DNA of 64,000 nucleotides, from NCBI GenBank assembly GCA_963585895.1, contig OY757904.1, positions 22,202,793 to 22,266,792 on the forward strand, read 5' to 3'. Positions 10,670 through 22,049 of the stretch are shown in pieces. How positions within the stretch are numbered: the stretch's first letter is position 1; each line of letters starts with the position of its first letter. A model generated the notes under the pieces. It saw only the letters and a program-made list of their open reading frames with translations. It was not told where the DNA came from and did no database searches. Made by a program: the position numbers and the translations under genes. This DNA comes from Sepioteuthis lessoniana (lineage: Eukaryota; Mollusca; Cephalopoda; Myopsida; Loliginidae).

Positions 10670-10940
10670 ATTTACCAACCCCTCCGCTCGGGCAAGGTCA
10701 ATTTTTAAGCGGAGTTTAACAGGTTTGAGTTTTCCTTCTCCTAGACTAGTTGCCTCATCAAGGCTGAAGAACCTAGTCTGCCCTACTATTTGCCCATAGG
10801 GAGAATAATTGGGTTCATACCTTTCCCAAGAGCATTAGTCCTATGTGAAATGCAATCAGTCTCGTCCAGGATTTGAACTCGTGTCGCTGTGTCCATTTTC
10901 TTCGACGATAACCGTTACACCACAGGCACCTCCATATAAC
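10670..10940 (-). repeat. SINE-B, near full length
   Basis: The minus strand starts with a tRNA-like head (GGAGGTGCCTGTGGTGTAAC, box A) and a box B (CGAGTTCAAATCCTGG). The body follows with GGGAAAGGTATGAACCCAAT, TAGTCTAGGAGAAGGAAAAC and GTTAAACTCCGCTTAAAAAT, and the copy ends in the GAGCGGAGGGGTTGG segment. It is one of the most complete SINE-B copies and a good family reference. Confidence 0.75.
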
Positions 10941-11099
10941 TGTATACAAAAAAAGGCTATAACCAAATAACATATTACCGAATCCTAAATGATTACTAGA
11001 AACAATATAATTATCAGTATTAGATAAGAATACTTGAAACCAACACAGCGAATGATTTGCATTTGATAGGGATAATTTATACATAACTGTAACTTGATA

Positions 11100-11620
11100 T
11101 CATATAACTGTATGCCAAATATCTTAAGAAATAATTACATTAAAATGTAAATTCAAACGTACAGTATGAGTATTTTCCTTAAGCCCTAGGCATAAATAAC
11201 CCAAGAAGAGTATATCTACGTCAGGATTGCGTAGATTGAGTCAATGGTACTTAGAGACAGTCAGTTTCTCACCAATGCGATCATCAGGTTGAGCTGATGA
11301 TTGTGTAAGCGATAAACTGTCATCAAGTTTTATCGACTAAACGGAGGAAAAAAGAAAAGAGAAAAAGAGAGCCAACCCCGACAAGGAGTCTATCACGAAA
11401 TTAAAAAAAAAAAATAAAAAACAACCATCTCATCAAAACAATGACTTCTATATAAACCAAACACCGCACAAGAAAAATCATTAGAGGTTATCAGACGAAA
11501 GCCATAGGCTGAAAACACGTGTAAGAACTAAATGAATAATTCTTAAAAGAATATAATTCTCTTTGTGGTCCTATTCATTTTGAAATATTTTTTCTCTGTT
11601 TGAACCAATAAAAAACAGAA
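11100..11620. other. Unassigned sequence
   Basis: Contains an A-rich stretch near 11340-11420. A CTGATGA word at 11295 has no GAAA partner at hammerhead spacing. No gene is visible. Confidence 0.4.
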
Positions 11621-11622
11621 AT

Positions 11623-11626
<4 letters not shown>

Positions 11627-11676
<50 letters not shown>

Positions 11677-11690
11677 GTATATATATATAA
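11627..11690 (+). repeat. (AC)n microsatellite
   Basis: About 45 bp of AC repeats followed by a short AT run. Confidence 0.9.
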
Positions 11691-12044
11691 AACCAGTGCT
11701 ATATATTTAGCAAGGAAGCTTGGCGAAGAAAAGACCTGTGGATTACGTATTTAAAGAACACATTAGTGATCCATGTGATTAAGTGAAAGCAATGAACATA
11801 AACTAGTCACGTAACTGGTGTGCACATCAGGCATACGATGTTTTGTCCATAAGATATATACATATTCTTCAAGTAAAAGTTACAAAAGTACCATGAAAGA
11901 AATAATAAAAAAGGTACATAGGAAAATACATAGAGACAAAAGTGAAAACAAAATAGTAGAAAAATAGATGGAAAGACGAATAAAGAAAAAAGCACAAGAG
12001 ATATGATGTTTGTGATAACGTTAGAACGAGATAAAAAGAGAAAA

Positions 12045-12112
12045 GCGACACACACACGTACACACACACACACACACACTCTCTCTCTCTCTCTCACACA
12101 CCCACACACACA
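12045..12112 (+). repeat. (AC)n(CT)n(AC)n microsatellite
   Basis: CA repeats, then CT repeats, then CA repeats. The minus-strand frame of 102 codons that starts inside it is a repeat artefact. Confidence 0.9.
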
Positions 12113-12114
12113 CA

Positions 12115-12990
12115 AGTTTTATTTGCGGAGTTAGGAGTTAGCCAACACTGTTAATTTTTATATATTTATTTTGTACATTACCGCAGAATTTATTAAATTT
12201 TCTTTGTTGTACGAGTCAGTAAAGGACAATAGTTTTTAAAAGAATTTAGATAAGTTATTCAATACTTTTAATTATTATGTCTCTTTGAAAATATCGTCAG
12301 TGGATTCGGTACAACTGACCGAATTTTGGTTCCATCATAAAAATTAAACATAATGTGTCCCGGAAGGTGTTCTGTAGTATGATAAGCCATGTAAATACGT
12401 GCATAAAATAAAGCGGAAATTCTTCCAAGCTGAAGCTCTGTGTATACTAATGTAATGCTGCACCACTTGAAATCTTACGAAACGCCTGGAAAAAAGCTCC
12501 AAGGGAACTACTCAAAGATGCTGCATGGTGTTTAGGACACATCCGGGAAACAGCATTCTATAGCCCCCACCAAAAAGAAAAGCCAACTTTTCGGTCATTT
12601 TCATCCCATCTAACAAACCCTTCAAGTTCACTTGGTTTAAGTTATTAAAATTTGACTCTACATGTGCTCTATCATCGATATTGAGCACTATTTGTGACTA
12701 TAGCAATTCATATAATCATATTTCTAATATAAACACACACCTTTATATATAGATATGTATGTATGTATGTGTGTGTGTGTGTGAAGAGAGAAAGTAGTAA
12801 GAGAGAAAAATATATAGAGAAACATGTGTATTAAAAAATGAAGTTGATTCTGTTAATAAGCCTAAGACACAATATTTTTACAAAATCCGATAGCAAAAGT
12901 TTTTTTTTATTTACTATTTATTTATCTATCACCATGTATTAATCATTGTAATTATCTGTCAATCGAGAGTACGTCAAAATCCACCAATTA
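12115..12990. other. Unassigned sequence
   Basis: I see a short (GTAT)/(GT) run near 12755-12781 but no gene or named repeat. Confidence 0.4.
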
Positions 12991-13014
12991 CTAAATTACC
13001 AACGTCCTATGGGA

Positions 13015-13115
13015 CTGTAGGGCAGTAGATAAAAGCGTCGTATCATTGAATGATTGATAAAGTCAGCAGAGTTCAATCCCTTACGGTAATCAACAAAGTC
13101 GAATCTCACCTATGA
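13015..13115 (+). repeat. Possible tRNA-like SINE head
   Basis: GGGCAGTAGATAAAAGCGTC and GAGTTCAATCCCTTACGG sit at about the spacing of box A and box B. The family is not otherwise represented here, and the fold is poor by eye. Confidence 0.3.
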
Positions 13116-13299
13116 GGATAAGAGCAAGACCTACTGACATGATCAGTATTGGAGTTAGCATTTTCATATATATCTGAACATATATCTTGATAGATAAGCA
13201 TAACAGACCTGTATTTTTTTATATTAGCAAATATCTAATAAACTTAGTGTTTTATGATACGAGATCATACTTGAAAATCAAGACGATAAGCTTAAAGCT

Positions 13300-13515
13300 G
13301 TTGCCATATGTAAGTAAGTAAAGTTGGGGATACACCAAGGTGTAGGGGAGGGCGTTACTCCTTTCCCTTTTTTGTTCCACTTTACCCTTGATACGTACTT
13401 ATTTTGCTGAGTGTTATGCAAGGGGGTATCAAGTACTATTTTTAAAGTCTTTGGTATAACGCGACCGGGGACTGAACCCAGGTCTCCTGGACCATTGGCA
13501 AACAAGGAAAACGAA
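13300..13515 (-). repeat. SINE-C copy
   Basis: On the minus strand the head carries GTTTGCCAATGGTCCAGGAG and a box B-like GGGTTCAGTCCC. The body includes AATAGTACTTGATACCCCC, ACACTCAGCAAAATAAGTAC and GGAGTAACGCCCTCCCCTAC, followed by the CTTGGTGTATCCCCAACTTT end. The unit recurs at 14650, 34765 and 59020. Confidence 0.6.
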
Positions 13516-13604
13516 AGTGTTTTCTTAATCATATTGAAATATTTAGTTCAAGTTCCGAACGTTTAATGGAAATTAATGCATTAGAAAACTTTTATACTAT
13601 GATT

Positions 13605-13880
13605 TCTTGTCCAATAGACTGGGGATCTAGAATACACCGACTGCATCACTGTTGAGGTGTAAGAACCCCCATCCAACGAGTGTCCTGGATATGACAGTTA
13701 ACAATCTGATGGTGACGCTCTAGTAATACTCCCAGGTCCACTGGTCCGGAGTAGTAGCACCTGATAGGGTCCTATCTATGGATGAAATAGAACTAAACTG
13801 TAATTAGGCTAAATTTAATTATTTGAAATAAAACTTTTTATATGTACAAAATAGTTATGGCATTGATTAACTTAGTTATT
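13605..13880 (+). repeat. Repeat E fragment
   Basis: Plus-strand order: ACACCGACTGCATCACTG, GAGTGTCCTGGATATGACA, ATCTGATGGTGACGCTC, TAGTAGCACCTGATAGGGTC and AATAGAACTAAACTG. It ends where SINE-B begins. Confidence 0.6.
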
Positions 13881-13881
13881 T

Positions 13882-14190
13882 GGAGGTGCCCGTTGTGTAA
13901 TGGTTATCGTCGTACTAAATGGACACGGCGACTCGAGTTCAAATCCTGGACGCGACTGATTGCATTTCACATAGCACTAATACTCTTGGGAAAGGTATGA
14001 ATCCAATTATTATCCTTCCAGCTATGGGTAAATAATAGGACAGACTGAGTTCTTCAGCTTTGGTGTGGCAACTAGTCTAGGAGAAGGAAAACTCTGAATT
14101 CAAACCTGTTAAACTCCGCTTAAAAATTGACCTTATGTCATATCCTGCCCGAGCGGAGGGGTTGTTAAATAGGATTAAGTAACCTTCAGT
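13882..14190 (+). repeat. SINE-B, full length
   Basis: The head GGAGGTGCCCGTTGTGTAAT (box A), box B CGAGTTCAAATCCTGG, body GGGAAAGGTATGAATCCAAT, GCTATGGGTAAATAATAGGA, GTCTAGGAGAAGGAAAACTC and GTTAAACTCCGCTTAAAAAT are all present. The copy ends in GCCCGAGCGGAGGGGTTG. It is flanked by repeat E on both sides, so it probably inserted into repeat E. Confidence 0.75.
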
Positions 14191-14199
14191 GGTTGATGT

Positions 14200-14645
14200 G
14201 CCATAAAACAAAACCAAACCAAACCAAACCTGACAGGTTCCTATCTATGAGTCAAATAGAACTGTTTAACATTTAAACTGTGTGCAAACAAATGACTCAT
14301 GCGAAATAAAATTGTAAGAAATAGAACTCTTTGACCATTTTACTGTGTGTAAACAAATGTCTGTCTAATTGAATTGTTAGTGATACATAACAATACTTAG
14401 TAGCATTTAACTCTTTGCAAACGAATGAGTAATATTGAATAGAATTATTTGTGTTTATTAGCAATACTTGAAACTCTTCAACTGTGTGCCTGACTTAAAT
14501 TGTTAGTGTTACATAGCGATGCTTTTGACTGTGGGCAAATGAATGAATAGCGTAGAATAGAATGATTAATGTGAAAAAGCAATACCTGTAATCACTTCAT
14601 TAATTGCAAACTAATGATTAATATTGAAGAGAATTATTAGTGTTT
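14200..14645 (+). repeat. Repeat E internal region
   Basis: Degenerate repeats of a unit of about 70-130 bp with CATTTAACT-, GTGCAAACAAATGA- and GAATTGTTAGTG-type words. It continues the repeat E copy interrupted at 13882-14190. Confidence 0.5.
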
Positions 14646-14649
14646 GATA

Positions 14650-14940
14650 GCAGTAATTGAATCCATTGATCTAACAGTTAGAGCGTTCGCCAATGGCCCG
14701 GGAGACCGAGGTTCAATCCAAAGTCGAGTCGTACCAAAGACTCCAAAAATGGTACTTGATGCCTCCTTGCTTAACACTCAGCATTATAAGGTATAGATCA
14801 AGGGTAAAGTGGAGAAATCCAGGAAAAATTAATAGCGCCCTTTCCTACACCTCGGTGTTGTAGCTATTGAAAAGGGAGCCTTCAGGTTACCCTCGACTAT
14901 GGTCGCCAACTTTACTTACTTTTAAACGTGTTGAAACAAT
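14650..14940 (+). repeat. SINE-C copy
   Basis: Plus strand: AGAGCGTTCGCCAATGGCCC (box A region), GAGGTTCAATCC (box B), then AAAAATGGTACTTGATGCC, AACACTCAGCATTATAAGG and GCCCTTTCCTACACCTCGG. It ends with TTACCCTCGACTATGGTCG, CCAACTTTACTTACTTTT. It appears to sit inside repeat E, whose internal unit resumes at about 14940. Confidence 0.65.
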
Positions 14941-15240
14941 AGCAATAGTAATGTGCAAACAAAATAGTTTTTACTCATTTAAAAATAAAATTAGCAACAT
15001 TCACTCGCAATTCAGATATGTATACATATTTAAATGTATACAAAAAATGACCGATGTTGAATTGTTAGTGTTACATAGCAATACTTGAAACATTTAACGG
15101 TGTGCCAAGAAATGATTTATAGAATTATTCTTGTTAAATAGAAATACTTGAAACTATTTAGAAATTAAAAATGAGCTCAGGCTTGTTTAAACATGTTATC
15201 AAGATAATGTATTTACTGGGTACGGAAGTAGAATATTGAA
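14940..15240 (+). repeat. Repeat E internal region, continued
   Basis: ATAGCAATACTTGAAAC, CATTTAACGGTGTG and related words repeat, as in the 135-bp tandem array at 39.1-40.3 kb. Confidence 0.5.
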
Positions 15241-15414
15241 TAATTTCTAAAATGTTTTTTTAGTCGGATAAGCCCCATTTAAAAAAAAGATAAAAAACGG
15301 GATAAATTCAATTTTTCATGATTAGGTTTATTATTCAAGCACTTTTTCTTTGAAATCCTGCCCAATATGAATCACCAAGAAAAGAAACAACAAAGAATCT
15401 ATGATTTGCTTACG

Positions 15415-15682
15415 CCTAAACACAGCCAAAAAAATTCTGAAATAATTGTAGTTTCTTTATGGCTTCCATCAAACCAAGACCTTAATCCCCTTAATTACGC
15501 TATACGGAGCGTTTTAGAGAACAAAACAACAGCAACTTCCCATCTAAATATTAGTTTGCTAAAGACAGCTATTGAGAAGGAATGGAATAAAATATCCGAA
15601 TAATTTATTTTAAAGGCATTCAAGTTGTTTCAAAGGCATGTTGATAAAATAATTTAAAAAAATGGTGACCATATTGAGTAAA
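15415..15682 (+). pseudogene. Tc1/mariner-type transposase C-terminal fragment
   Basis: The frame reads WLPSNQDLNPLNYAI, which matches the 'W-P-x-S-P-D-L-N-P-x-D/E' block that holds the third catalytic residue in Tc1/mariner DDE transposases. The usual C-terminal helix follows (AIEKEWNKISE, a stop, then FILKAFKLFQRHVDKII, a stop, KNGDHIE, a stop). Two in-frame stops break it, and the N-terminal part with the DNA-binding domain is absent. It is a dead remnant. The family level assignment is firm; the exact subfamily is not. Confidence 0.65.
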
Positions 15683-15789
15683 TTTACTTTTTTTGTCGAT
15701 CTTATTTTGTTGTTTATTTTCTAGAATTAAAATTAATCTTGTTTTATTACAGAGTCGTTTACTAGAATATTCCGAATTTGCTTTTGCAT

Positions 15790-15895
15790 CTTGTAAAAAT
15801 CTTATATTTTTGATATATATGTATAAAGAGTATTTGACATTAAATAACCTACAATGGTTGATATGCCAGAAAAACTCAACCAAACCAACCAAACC
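15790..15895 (+). repeat. Shared SINE-type tail fragment
   Basis: TGATATATATGTATAAAGAG, then TGACATTAAATAACCTACAATG and TTGATATGCCAGAAAAACTC and AACCAAACC repeats: the tail common to repeat E and SINE copies. Confidence 0.5.
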
Positions 15896-16136
15896 CATGA
15901 TTTCTTCCACAATCAGTCAAAGATTAACTGACGGCTCGTTTAGCAAATCCATCTTTAAAAAAGCCAAAGAAAACAACAAAACCGCGCTAAAACCACTATG
16001 TTTTTCGCCAAAATGACATACTCTCTTAGGATCCCCCCCACAACCCCTCCAAAAGATTATTACTGAAGATTTGAACATACCTGAAAAGTAACTTGAATGG
16101 TTGTGCTAAGCATCTAGCAGTCGAGAGGAACATTGG

Positions 16137-16337
16137 CATACTCCTTACCCACTTGATCTTGCTCTGTGTAATTTTTTTTCTTTTCTCAAGCTCAAGAGGA
16201 TCATTAAAAAGAAAGAATTTGAAGGCGTAGAGGCCATCAAGAACGCTGTAACGACGGAACTAAGCGACATCCCTAAAGAACACTTTCAGCTGTGCACAAA
16301 AGCATAACAGAAAACGATAGGAAAGTTGTTGTGTTCT
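16137..16337 (+). pseudogene. Mariner transposase 3' part, left of the Gypsy insertion
   Basis: The frame reads HTPYPLDLALCNFFSFLKLK, matching the mariner block 'PYSPDLAP-D-F-LF' around the third catalytic residue. KKEFEGVEAIKNAVTTELSD and IPKEHFQLCTKA follow, then a stop codon, then QKTIGKLLCS. The third catalytic Asp position (DLAL-C-N) reads Asn. It is cut exactly at 16337/16338, where the Gypsy LTR starts. The transposase end resumes at 27736. The element predates the Gypsy insertion and is dead. Confidence 0.75.
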
Positions 16338-16514
16338 TGAAGGGCCAGAAATGAATAACACAAAGAGATGTAAGGTTTACAGCAGGATATAGTTACGGAA
16401 ATATAGATAGTAACGGTTACTAGTAACTGACTAGACTCGTTTATCGAGTCACTCACTATTTATAGTGTTGGGGAGGGTCCATGCAATGGCATCATGGGGT
16501 ATATCACCATAACA
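16338..16514 (-). repeat. Gypsy 3' LTR (left copy)
   Basis: Plus-strand boundaries TGAAGGG ... CCATAACA. It aligns with 22259-22355 plus 27647-27724 over its full length with scattered differences, which shows two LTRs that diverged after insertion. The left boundary coincides with the break in the mariner frame. Confidence 0.8.
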
Positions 16515-17536
16515 CCCCTCTTCTTAGCCTTGCTCCTGTTACGAGTTTCCACCCGTATTTTTAATTTTTCGAGATATGGACAGAGTCCTATGTGTGGGTT
16601 ATTAGGACCAAGGACGAATGAGGGTTTGAAGGTTAAAGAGGTCAACGTGATATGAATGAATACGTGGGGAATTCTGAACCGGACAAACAATATAACGCGG
16701 AGTTGTTTTTTTTCCTTTTCTTTATATATGTATCATTCATACATTTTTTTCATTTCAAAGAAAGCACAACTGTGACAACAGACAAACAAAGAACAAAACG
16801 AATACAACAAAAAATATACAGAAATGTGGAGGACAATTCGCTCCCAATAGTGTCTGACTAGGTCCTTCCAATAAGACGAAGTATTTTTTTTTCTTCTTTC
16901 ACCGAAGAACAAGAGACTCTCCTCTTCATCTTTATGGATGTACAAATTTTAACCAAATAGGTTTTCCGCCGAAACTAGCTGCTGATGAACAGCCTCAAAA
17001 ATGTTTCTTTGGAATAGTCTTGATACGGACCTTTATTTAGGTTACGTATATTATTCTTTCTTTTGTTAATTTTTTTCTTTTTTTCTTATATTCGTTAATC
17101 TCCTATTAACGAGTTGCAAAGCACCAGTTTTTGTTTCCCTTTTCTTTTACGTTGAGCCTCAGGGTCTTACCCAACGGAGCTAAATGCTTCTATATGCCAT
17201 TTTGGGACTAGGATTTCCCCTTTCACCGGACCCCGTGAAAAGGCGACCTTTCTCTTCCTTGACGAAGCTCGAAACTAACTTTTTGGGTTTCGTTTCTTTT
17301 TGGCGGTAAAGCGCCCTCCCTGTCTCGACCCATCCAACATGTCTTCTCCTTATCCGGGTCAAGACCTTTGCCCCTTCTCGGCTGCTTCTTCCCCTGTTGC
17401 TAGGGCTCGAAGACTCGCCAATCGCCTTCCCCCACTTCCGGTCCACATAGTAGTTCTTGCACTATAATCCTACCGTGGCCGGTGGCCGTAACACTCCGTA
17501 TGAAGTCAATATGTTTGCTTTTTGGGTCTATCTCAA
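16515..17536 (-). other. Gypsy region between integrase and 3' LTR
   Basis: About 1 kb of sequence between the end of the integrase remnant and the 3' LTR. An open frame of 88 codons at 17180-17446 on the minus strand is basic and GC-richer than its surroundings, but I cannot assign it to a family. It may be the decayed pol C-terminus or 3' untranslated sequence. Confidence 0.4.
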
Positions 17537-18488
17537 TTAAATCCGTAATTTCTCGTTTTCTTTTGGATATTCTCTGTCCTGGAGCCGTTGGTGGTATCGA
17601 ACCTCGTACGTGTAGAACACGACATCCACTGGACCTTCCTCTCGAGGGTTATTCTCGACGTTATTCGAATACCGCTTTCTTATTTGGTTTAGGTGCCTTG
17701 TATGGGTGAACCTGGGCCCCTTGTTGCTTTGAAACATGAGGAAGAAAACTTTTTCGACAATTTTGAATCGTTTTCTAATCACTTCGTTTGTCTGTCCAGG
17801 TTTTGATTGGTTTGGTAAGGGTTTGTCAAACGCTGACTTGATCTTCCTAGCAAACATTACCTCTGCTCGCGTCATGGCATATGGAGCATTCTGATGAGGA
17901 GTCACTCTATAAACCTACAGAAGTTGATCTATGGCTTTATTGGTTGGGGTATCTCTCGCTTTCCTAAGAGCTCTCATAAAGGTATCAATGAAGCGTTCCG
18001 AATTTTTAAAAGAATTCTTTGAATTCACAGGATATGAATTGACTTCCATTATCCAAGACAATGCAGTCTATGACCCCAAACCGGGCGAATAATTCGTGTA
18101 AAAAGCTTCCATGGTTGCCTTTTTGAATCAAAAATTTCAGGCCGTTTTGAAAAGCTGTCTACAACAATCACGCAGTAGAAACCGTCCTGTGGACCATCAA
18201 AATCTATGTGGGTTCTCGGCCGTGTTCGGTCGGTTTTTTGTTTGAAGCTGGGTTTTATGGGAGTGCGTTTGCCGTCAAAGCACAACCTTTGCAGGCTTTT
18301 ACAATATTCTCGATATCCCTGTCCATATTTGTCCAATAGACATAGCTTCTCATAATGCTTTTCATCATCGACATTCCCTGATGGCCAACATGAAATTCTT
18401 TTAGTATTATTTTCTGCAATGCTGCAGGTATAACAACTCGATAACAGTACATAACAGATTGAGTAAGCGTCCGAAATTTGTCGTTCAT
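17537..18488 (-). pseudogene. Gypsy integrase remnant
   Basis: Integrase inserts retroelement cDNA into the host genome. The N-terminal zinc-binding HHCC domain is visible at 18255-18488 (KEFHVGHQGM, then VKACKGCALT, giving H-H-C-C). The catalytic core follows with HIDFDGP (first Asp) and VVDSFSKRPEIF. A second Asp is in LDNGSQFISCEF, read at about 18025-18065 in another frame, which proves a frameshift. The C-terminal part (FARKIKSAFDKPLP, GPRFTHTRHLNQIRKRYS) is read at 17537-17905 in yet another frame. No intact integrase can be made. Confidence 0.8.
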
Positions 18489-18616
18489 CTTTTATTTTGT
18501 TTTTTATTTCTTTTAAAAAGTCGTCATCGAACGCCTTTTCTTTAATCTCATCAAGTGTTACAGTGTTGCATAATGTATTTTTTTTACCTCTACTTCTGTT
18601 CGTAGAGAGGTAATCA

Positions 18617-18962
18617 CTATGTCTTCAAAGGGTTCGGTATGTTTTGGGATAAGTTTCGATAATCAGTTGGCATGACTAATTTTTGAAGATGAGAGAACTC
18701 CATTTCAAAATCAGGATTAAGGAGAATGGTTCCCCCTCTTTGAAGCCTGTTTGCAGTATGAATTGGTAAGCCCTCTTTTGAATCATACATCGTAAGTGGT
18801 GGTTTATGGACTGTCTGCAAAATAAAATGTCTTCCATGGATAAATCTATGGAAATTGGTAACTGCAAAAATAATTCCCAATGCTTCCTTCTCGATTCGAG
18901 AGCGTTTTTTTCTGCAGATAACAGCGTCCTTGATGAGTCGCCAATTGGTTTAGTGATCTGAT
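18617..18962 (-). pseudogene. Gypsy RNase H, C-terminal half
   Basis: The frame reads LQTVHKPPL and THANRLQRGG-type sequence (HTANRLQRGGTILLN). The family motif is T-D-H-K-P-L, and here the Asp is Val, so a catalytic carboxylate is lost. The part just upstream (GDSSRTLLSAEKNALESR) is readable in a second frame near 18880-18960. The other half of the domain lies beyond the inserted block at 18963-19517. Confidence 0.7.
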
Positions 18963-19517
18963 TGTAATATATTCACGTCCAAAAATACGACCAAGATACG
19001 TATTCGTGAAATAGACATATGGAATCCCGAAATACGCGAAACAATGACGACTCTCTTTTGGTTCAGGTACGAAACTTTTATTTACCCTTTTGAGTTTAAG
19101 GTTTTCCGACATGATGAAAGAGAGAGACACAATTTCTTACTATGCTGACTTTTCCATCTGACCCCACCACATGCGGCACCCCGCTGCAAACTACTGGTCT
19201 GGCCTCGGCGAGCTCCGAAAAATCAACTTCCTTCCTCTAGCGTCGAATCTCAACTAACTGCTTTTTTCAAATTCCAAAATCCTCAGCCCATCGCTTCCGG
19301 GAATGACGCCATTCACGTCCCCGGTTCCATTTTCTATCTGGGGTTTTTATTGTAACATCTGTGATTGTCACATCCGCCCCGCATGCACGTGAACACCTGC
19401 ACTCAATGTGTGCACTTAACTAACACATGTACTCAGCCGAAAGGTTCTCAGCCTAACTAAACCGAAAGGTAAGATATATAAAACGAAAAATGATCATATA
19501 AAAAAAATCCCTCCACA
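18963..19517 (-). mobile_element. LTR-like insertion within Gypsy RNase H
   Basis: RNase H sequence stops at about 18962 and resumes at about 19518, so some 555 bp is foreign. The block has TG...CA ends (plus strand TGTAATATATTCACG ... TCCCTCCACA). On the minus strand an AAATAAAAG signal lies about 115 bp from its 3' end. It is GC-richer than the rest. No target duplication can be confirmed. It is best read as a solo LTR of a different element. Confidence 0.5.
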
Positions 19518-20756
19518 ATTATATAACATGATTTCCATTTTATTTAAAATGCAGGCTCCAATACTGTACAAACTGGCATCACTGGCCTCAATGATTTCGA
19601 GGTCTGTAATTTGTAATGAATAAATCTGTTGTAAAGACTTCTTTTATTTTTTCGAATGTTTCCTGGCATTCAGTCGTCCAGACCCAATCTTTTTCTTTAA
19701 GTAATTCATTAAGAGGAGCTCGCAAACTGTGCATGTTAGGCACTAACACATTGTAGTAATTTGTTAGATCAAGAAAACTTTGAAGTGAAGACACGTTTTC
19801 AGGCATCGGCATATTTTTTTTTATCGCACTAGCTCGTTCTGGGTCTGATCTTCTACCGTCTTTGTCTATGATTTGTCAAAAAAAAAATCGCACTTCTCTC
19901 TCTAATCTTGAATCCATTGTCTTGGATTGTCTTGAACCCTTCGTATACGTGTGCTTTGTGTTGCTCGGCGCTTTGACTATTCATGAGAATGTCATCCTGA
20001 TACGCTATTGTAAATTCCAGTTCACTAAGCATGATGTCCATGACTTGTTGGAAGATGGTTGGCAGGACCTTGACTCCGAATGCTAATCGTTCAAACTTGT
20101 ACAAACCCCATATGAGTGTTAATACATAGTTGTTTCGAGCACTCCTCTTCCACAGGTATCTGGAGATAGCCATCACTCAAATCGATTTTTGAAAAAAAAA
20201 TTCCGCCGCTGATTATTGAAAAGATCTCTTCTGGTCTCGAGATAGGGTAGTGGTAATTTTTTAATGCATTTTTCAATCTATGGAGAAATTAGCATAAACA
20301 TGGATCTCGTTACTTCTTAAGATAGACTGTAGGTAAAGTCCACTCACTGTACTCCACTTTTGATAGTACGCCTATTTGTTCGGGTCTTTTTAATTCCTCG
20401 TCGATCTGATTTAACGATGCGAATGGCACATTTCTTTTCTTTTTAAAAACTGGTTGGATATTTGGTTTCAACTCAAACTTGGCGGACATTTTCTTACATC
20501 TCCCAATTCAACTGGAGAAGTCTTCAGGGAAAGTTCCTTTTAATTCTTCTTTTAACTTGTTCGCTTGGGCGGTTGAATTTTGTATTTTCTGGCAGAAAGA
20601 ATTTATGGGCGTATCCCATAATTGTAATTGTTCCATCCAGTCAGTACGAAAAAGATTGTTTCTCATTACAAACATTTTTAATTTCAATGTTTTTTTTTCT
20701 TTGAATGTGACGTTTCTAATCGATTCGACCACAAATTTGATTTTTTTCACACACAC
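19518..20756 (-). pseudogene. Gypsy reverse transcriptase and start of RNase H
   Basis: Palm motifs are visible: KNYHYPISRPEEIFSIISGG, FFSKIDLSDGYLQIPVEEEC (first catalytic Asp, SKIDLSDGY), LYKFERLAFGVKVLP, and AYQDDILMNS (the catalytic Asp pair; the family norm is YLDDI, here Leu is Gln). The connection domain (SSLQSFLDLTNYYNVLVPNM) follows at 19588-19812. RNase H then begins with EASDASLYSIGACI near 19535-19575, in another frame. Upstream, NNLFRTDWMEQLQLWDTPIN links protease to RT. At least three frameshifts separate these pieces. Confidence 0.85.
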
Positions 20757-20929
20757 ACTTTGTTAATTTTTATCATACTTGGTTTGCCAAATTTTTTCCA
20801 TGTATGCAAATTTATTATCGACACATCTGAGCCCGAGTCGAGTTGTAATTTAATACCTTTACTTAATATTTGGACCTGTACAATTTTCCTAATGTTTCGG
20901 CCTACTGATTCGTCAGTCTTAGCGGTTTT

Positions 20930-21940
20930 TACAAAACAATTTTTCTTTTTAGCTCTTTAGTGTGCGCTTTTGCGTCCGAATAGGTCACAAGCCAGACACT
21001 TTTTGAGTCTGTATGGGCAGTTCTTATACCAATGCTACTTTCTTCAGCGAAAGCAGGGTTTAAGGGGCAAAATAATTTGGTTTTTCTTCGGTTTATCCGA
21101 TTTAGTTGGTGACTCTTTTTTCCTCGATGTCTTTCGGGTTTTGGCGAACACAAACAAAACGTTGGCAGTCTTCGGCAATTTGTTGCAGCGTTAAATTAGG
21201 TTCACTCTTGAGTTTACTAAGAACCCTTCGTCTGATTTCAGCGTCCTTGTTGGATACTAAACCCTGTACGAAGATTAAGCATTTGAAGTTGTTAGCGCTC
21301 AATTCCGATATTTTAAAATCATCGCCGTGTTTGTTTACTACGCTGGCGAAGGTTGTGTAATCTTCGTCGTCTTTCCTTGTGAGATTCCTGCATTTCCATC
21401 TTTTATGGTAGGGAGACTTTTGGGGCTGAATAATTCGGTTAACAATTGTACAGCTTTAGTGAATGTCAGGTCGCTGCTTTTTTTAGTTAATATATAATTG
21501 AAGAATTTGGTATGATCAACTGTATCTAACTTTCTTAGTTGCAAACGAACCTTCTTGAAATTTGCGCAGTCAGTGTTGTCGAGATCTTCGTATCTTTTAC
21601 AGTACGAAGCAAATGTAATTTCGACTTCAGGGGCGTAAGGGAAATTATCGATAGCGCTCCAAATAGCGTTTTGAGAAAATACGTTTTCATTTTTAACATT
21701 CTGACCGCTATTGGATAGCTCAAACAATTTTTCCTGTCATTTTGGGTACGAAGAAACATTTCCTCGAATTTTTGTTGCCTGATCTCGGCAGATTTATCCA
21801 ACTCAAGTTTTTGTCTCTGAATTTCAATACGTAATTCTTCCATTCTCCTTTGGTTTTCCATTTGCTGTTTTTGTAATGAAAGCTGTTGTTCTTGTTGATA
21901 CCAATCAAGTACAACTTTACACTTTTGAATTCCTCCATTT
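20930..21940 (-). pseudogene. Gypsy gag remnant
   Basis: Gag forms the particle that holds the RNA. The capsid-like part is read at 21338-21727 (ITFASYCKRYEDLDNTDCAN, KVRLQLRKLDTVDHTKFFNY, TFTKAVQLLTELFSPKS) and continues at 21102-21302 (NNFKCLIFVQGLVSNKDAEI). Two zinc knuckles follow near 20950-21060: the second reads KKCLACDLFGRKSAH; in the first a Cys codon has become a stop (TGA). The upstream part (MENQRRMEELRIEIQRQKLE) is coiled-coil-like. Frameshifts break it into several frames. Confidence 0.75.
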
Positions 21941-22049
21941 GTGTCTTTTAAATATACGAAAGGGTTGCATGCTTTTTTTAGTACGTGGCTGTACGTAAAT
22001 TTTTCGACTGGACGTTAAACCTTTGCGAAAAATAAGCTTTTTCGACTCA

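Noticed and set aside
11290..11335. CTGATGA at 11295 as a hammerhead core
   Set aside because: No GAAA lies at the right distance and no stem II can be drawn.
17180..17446. 88-codon basic frame as a separate gene
   Set aside because: It lies between the integrase remnant and the 3' LTR of the Gypsy element, so it is more simply part of that element.
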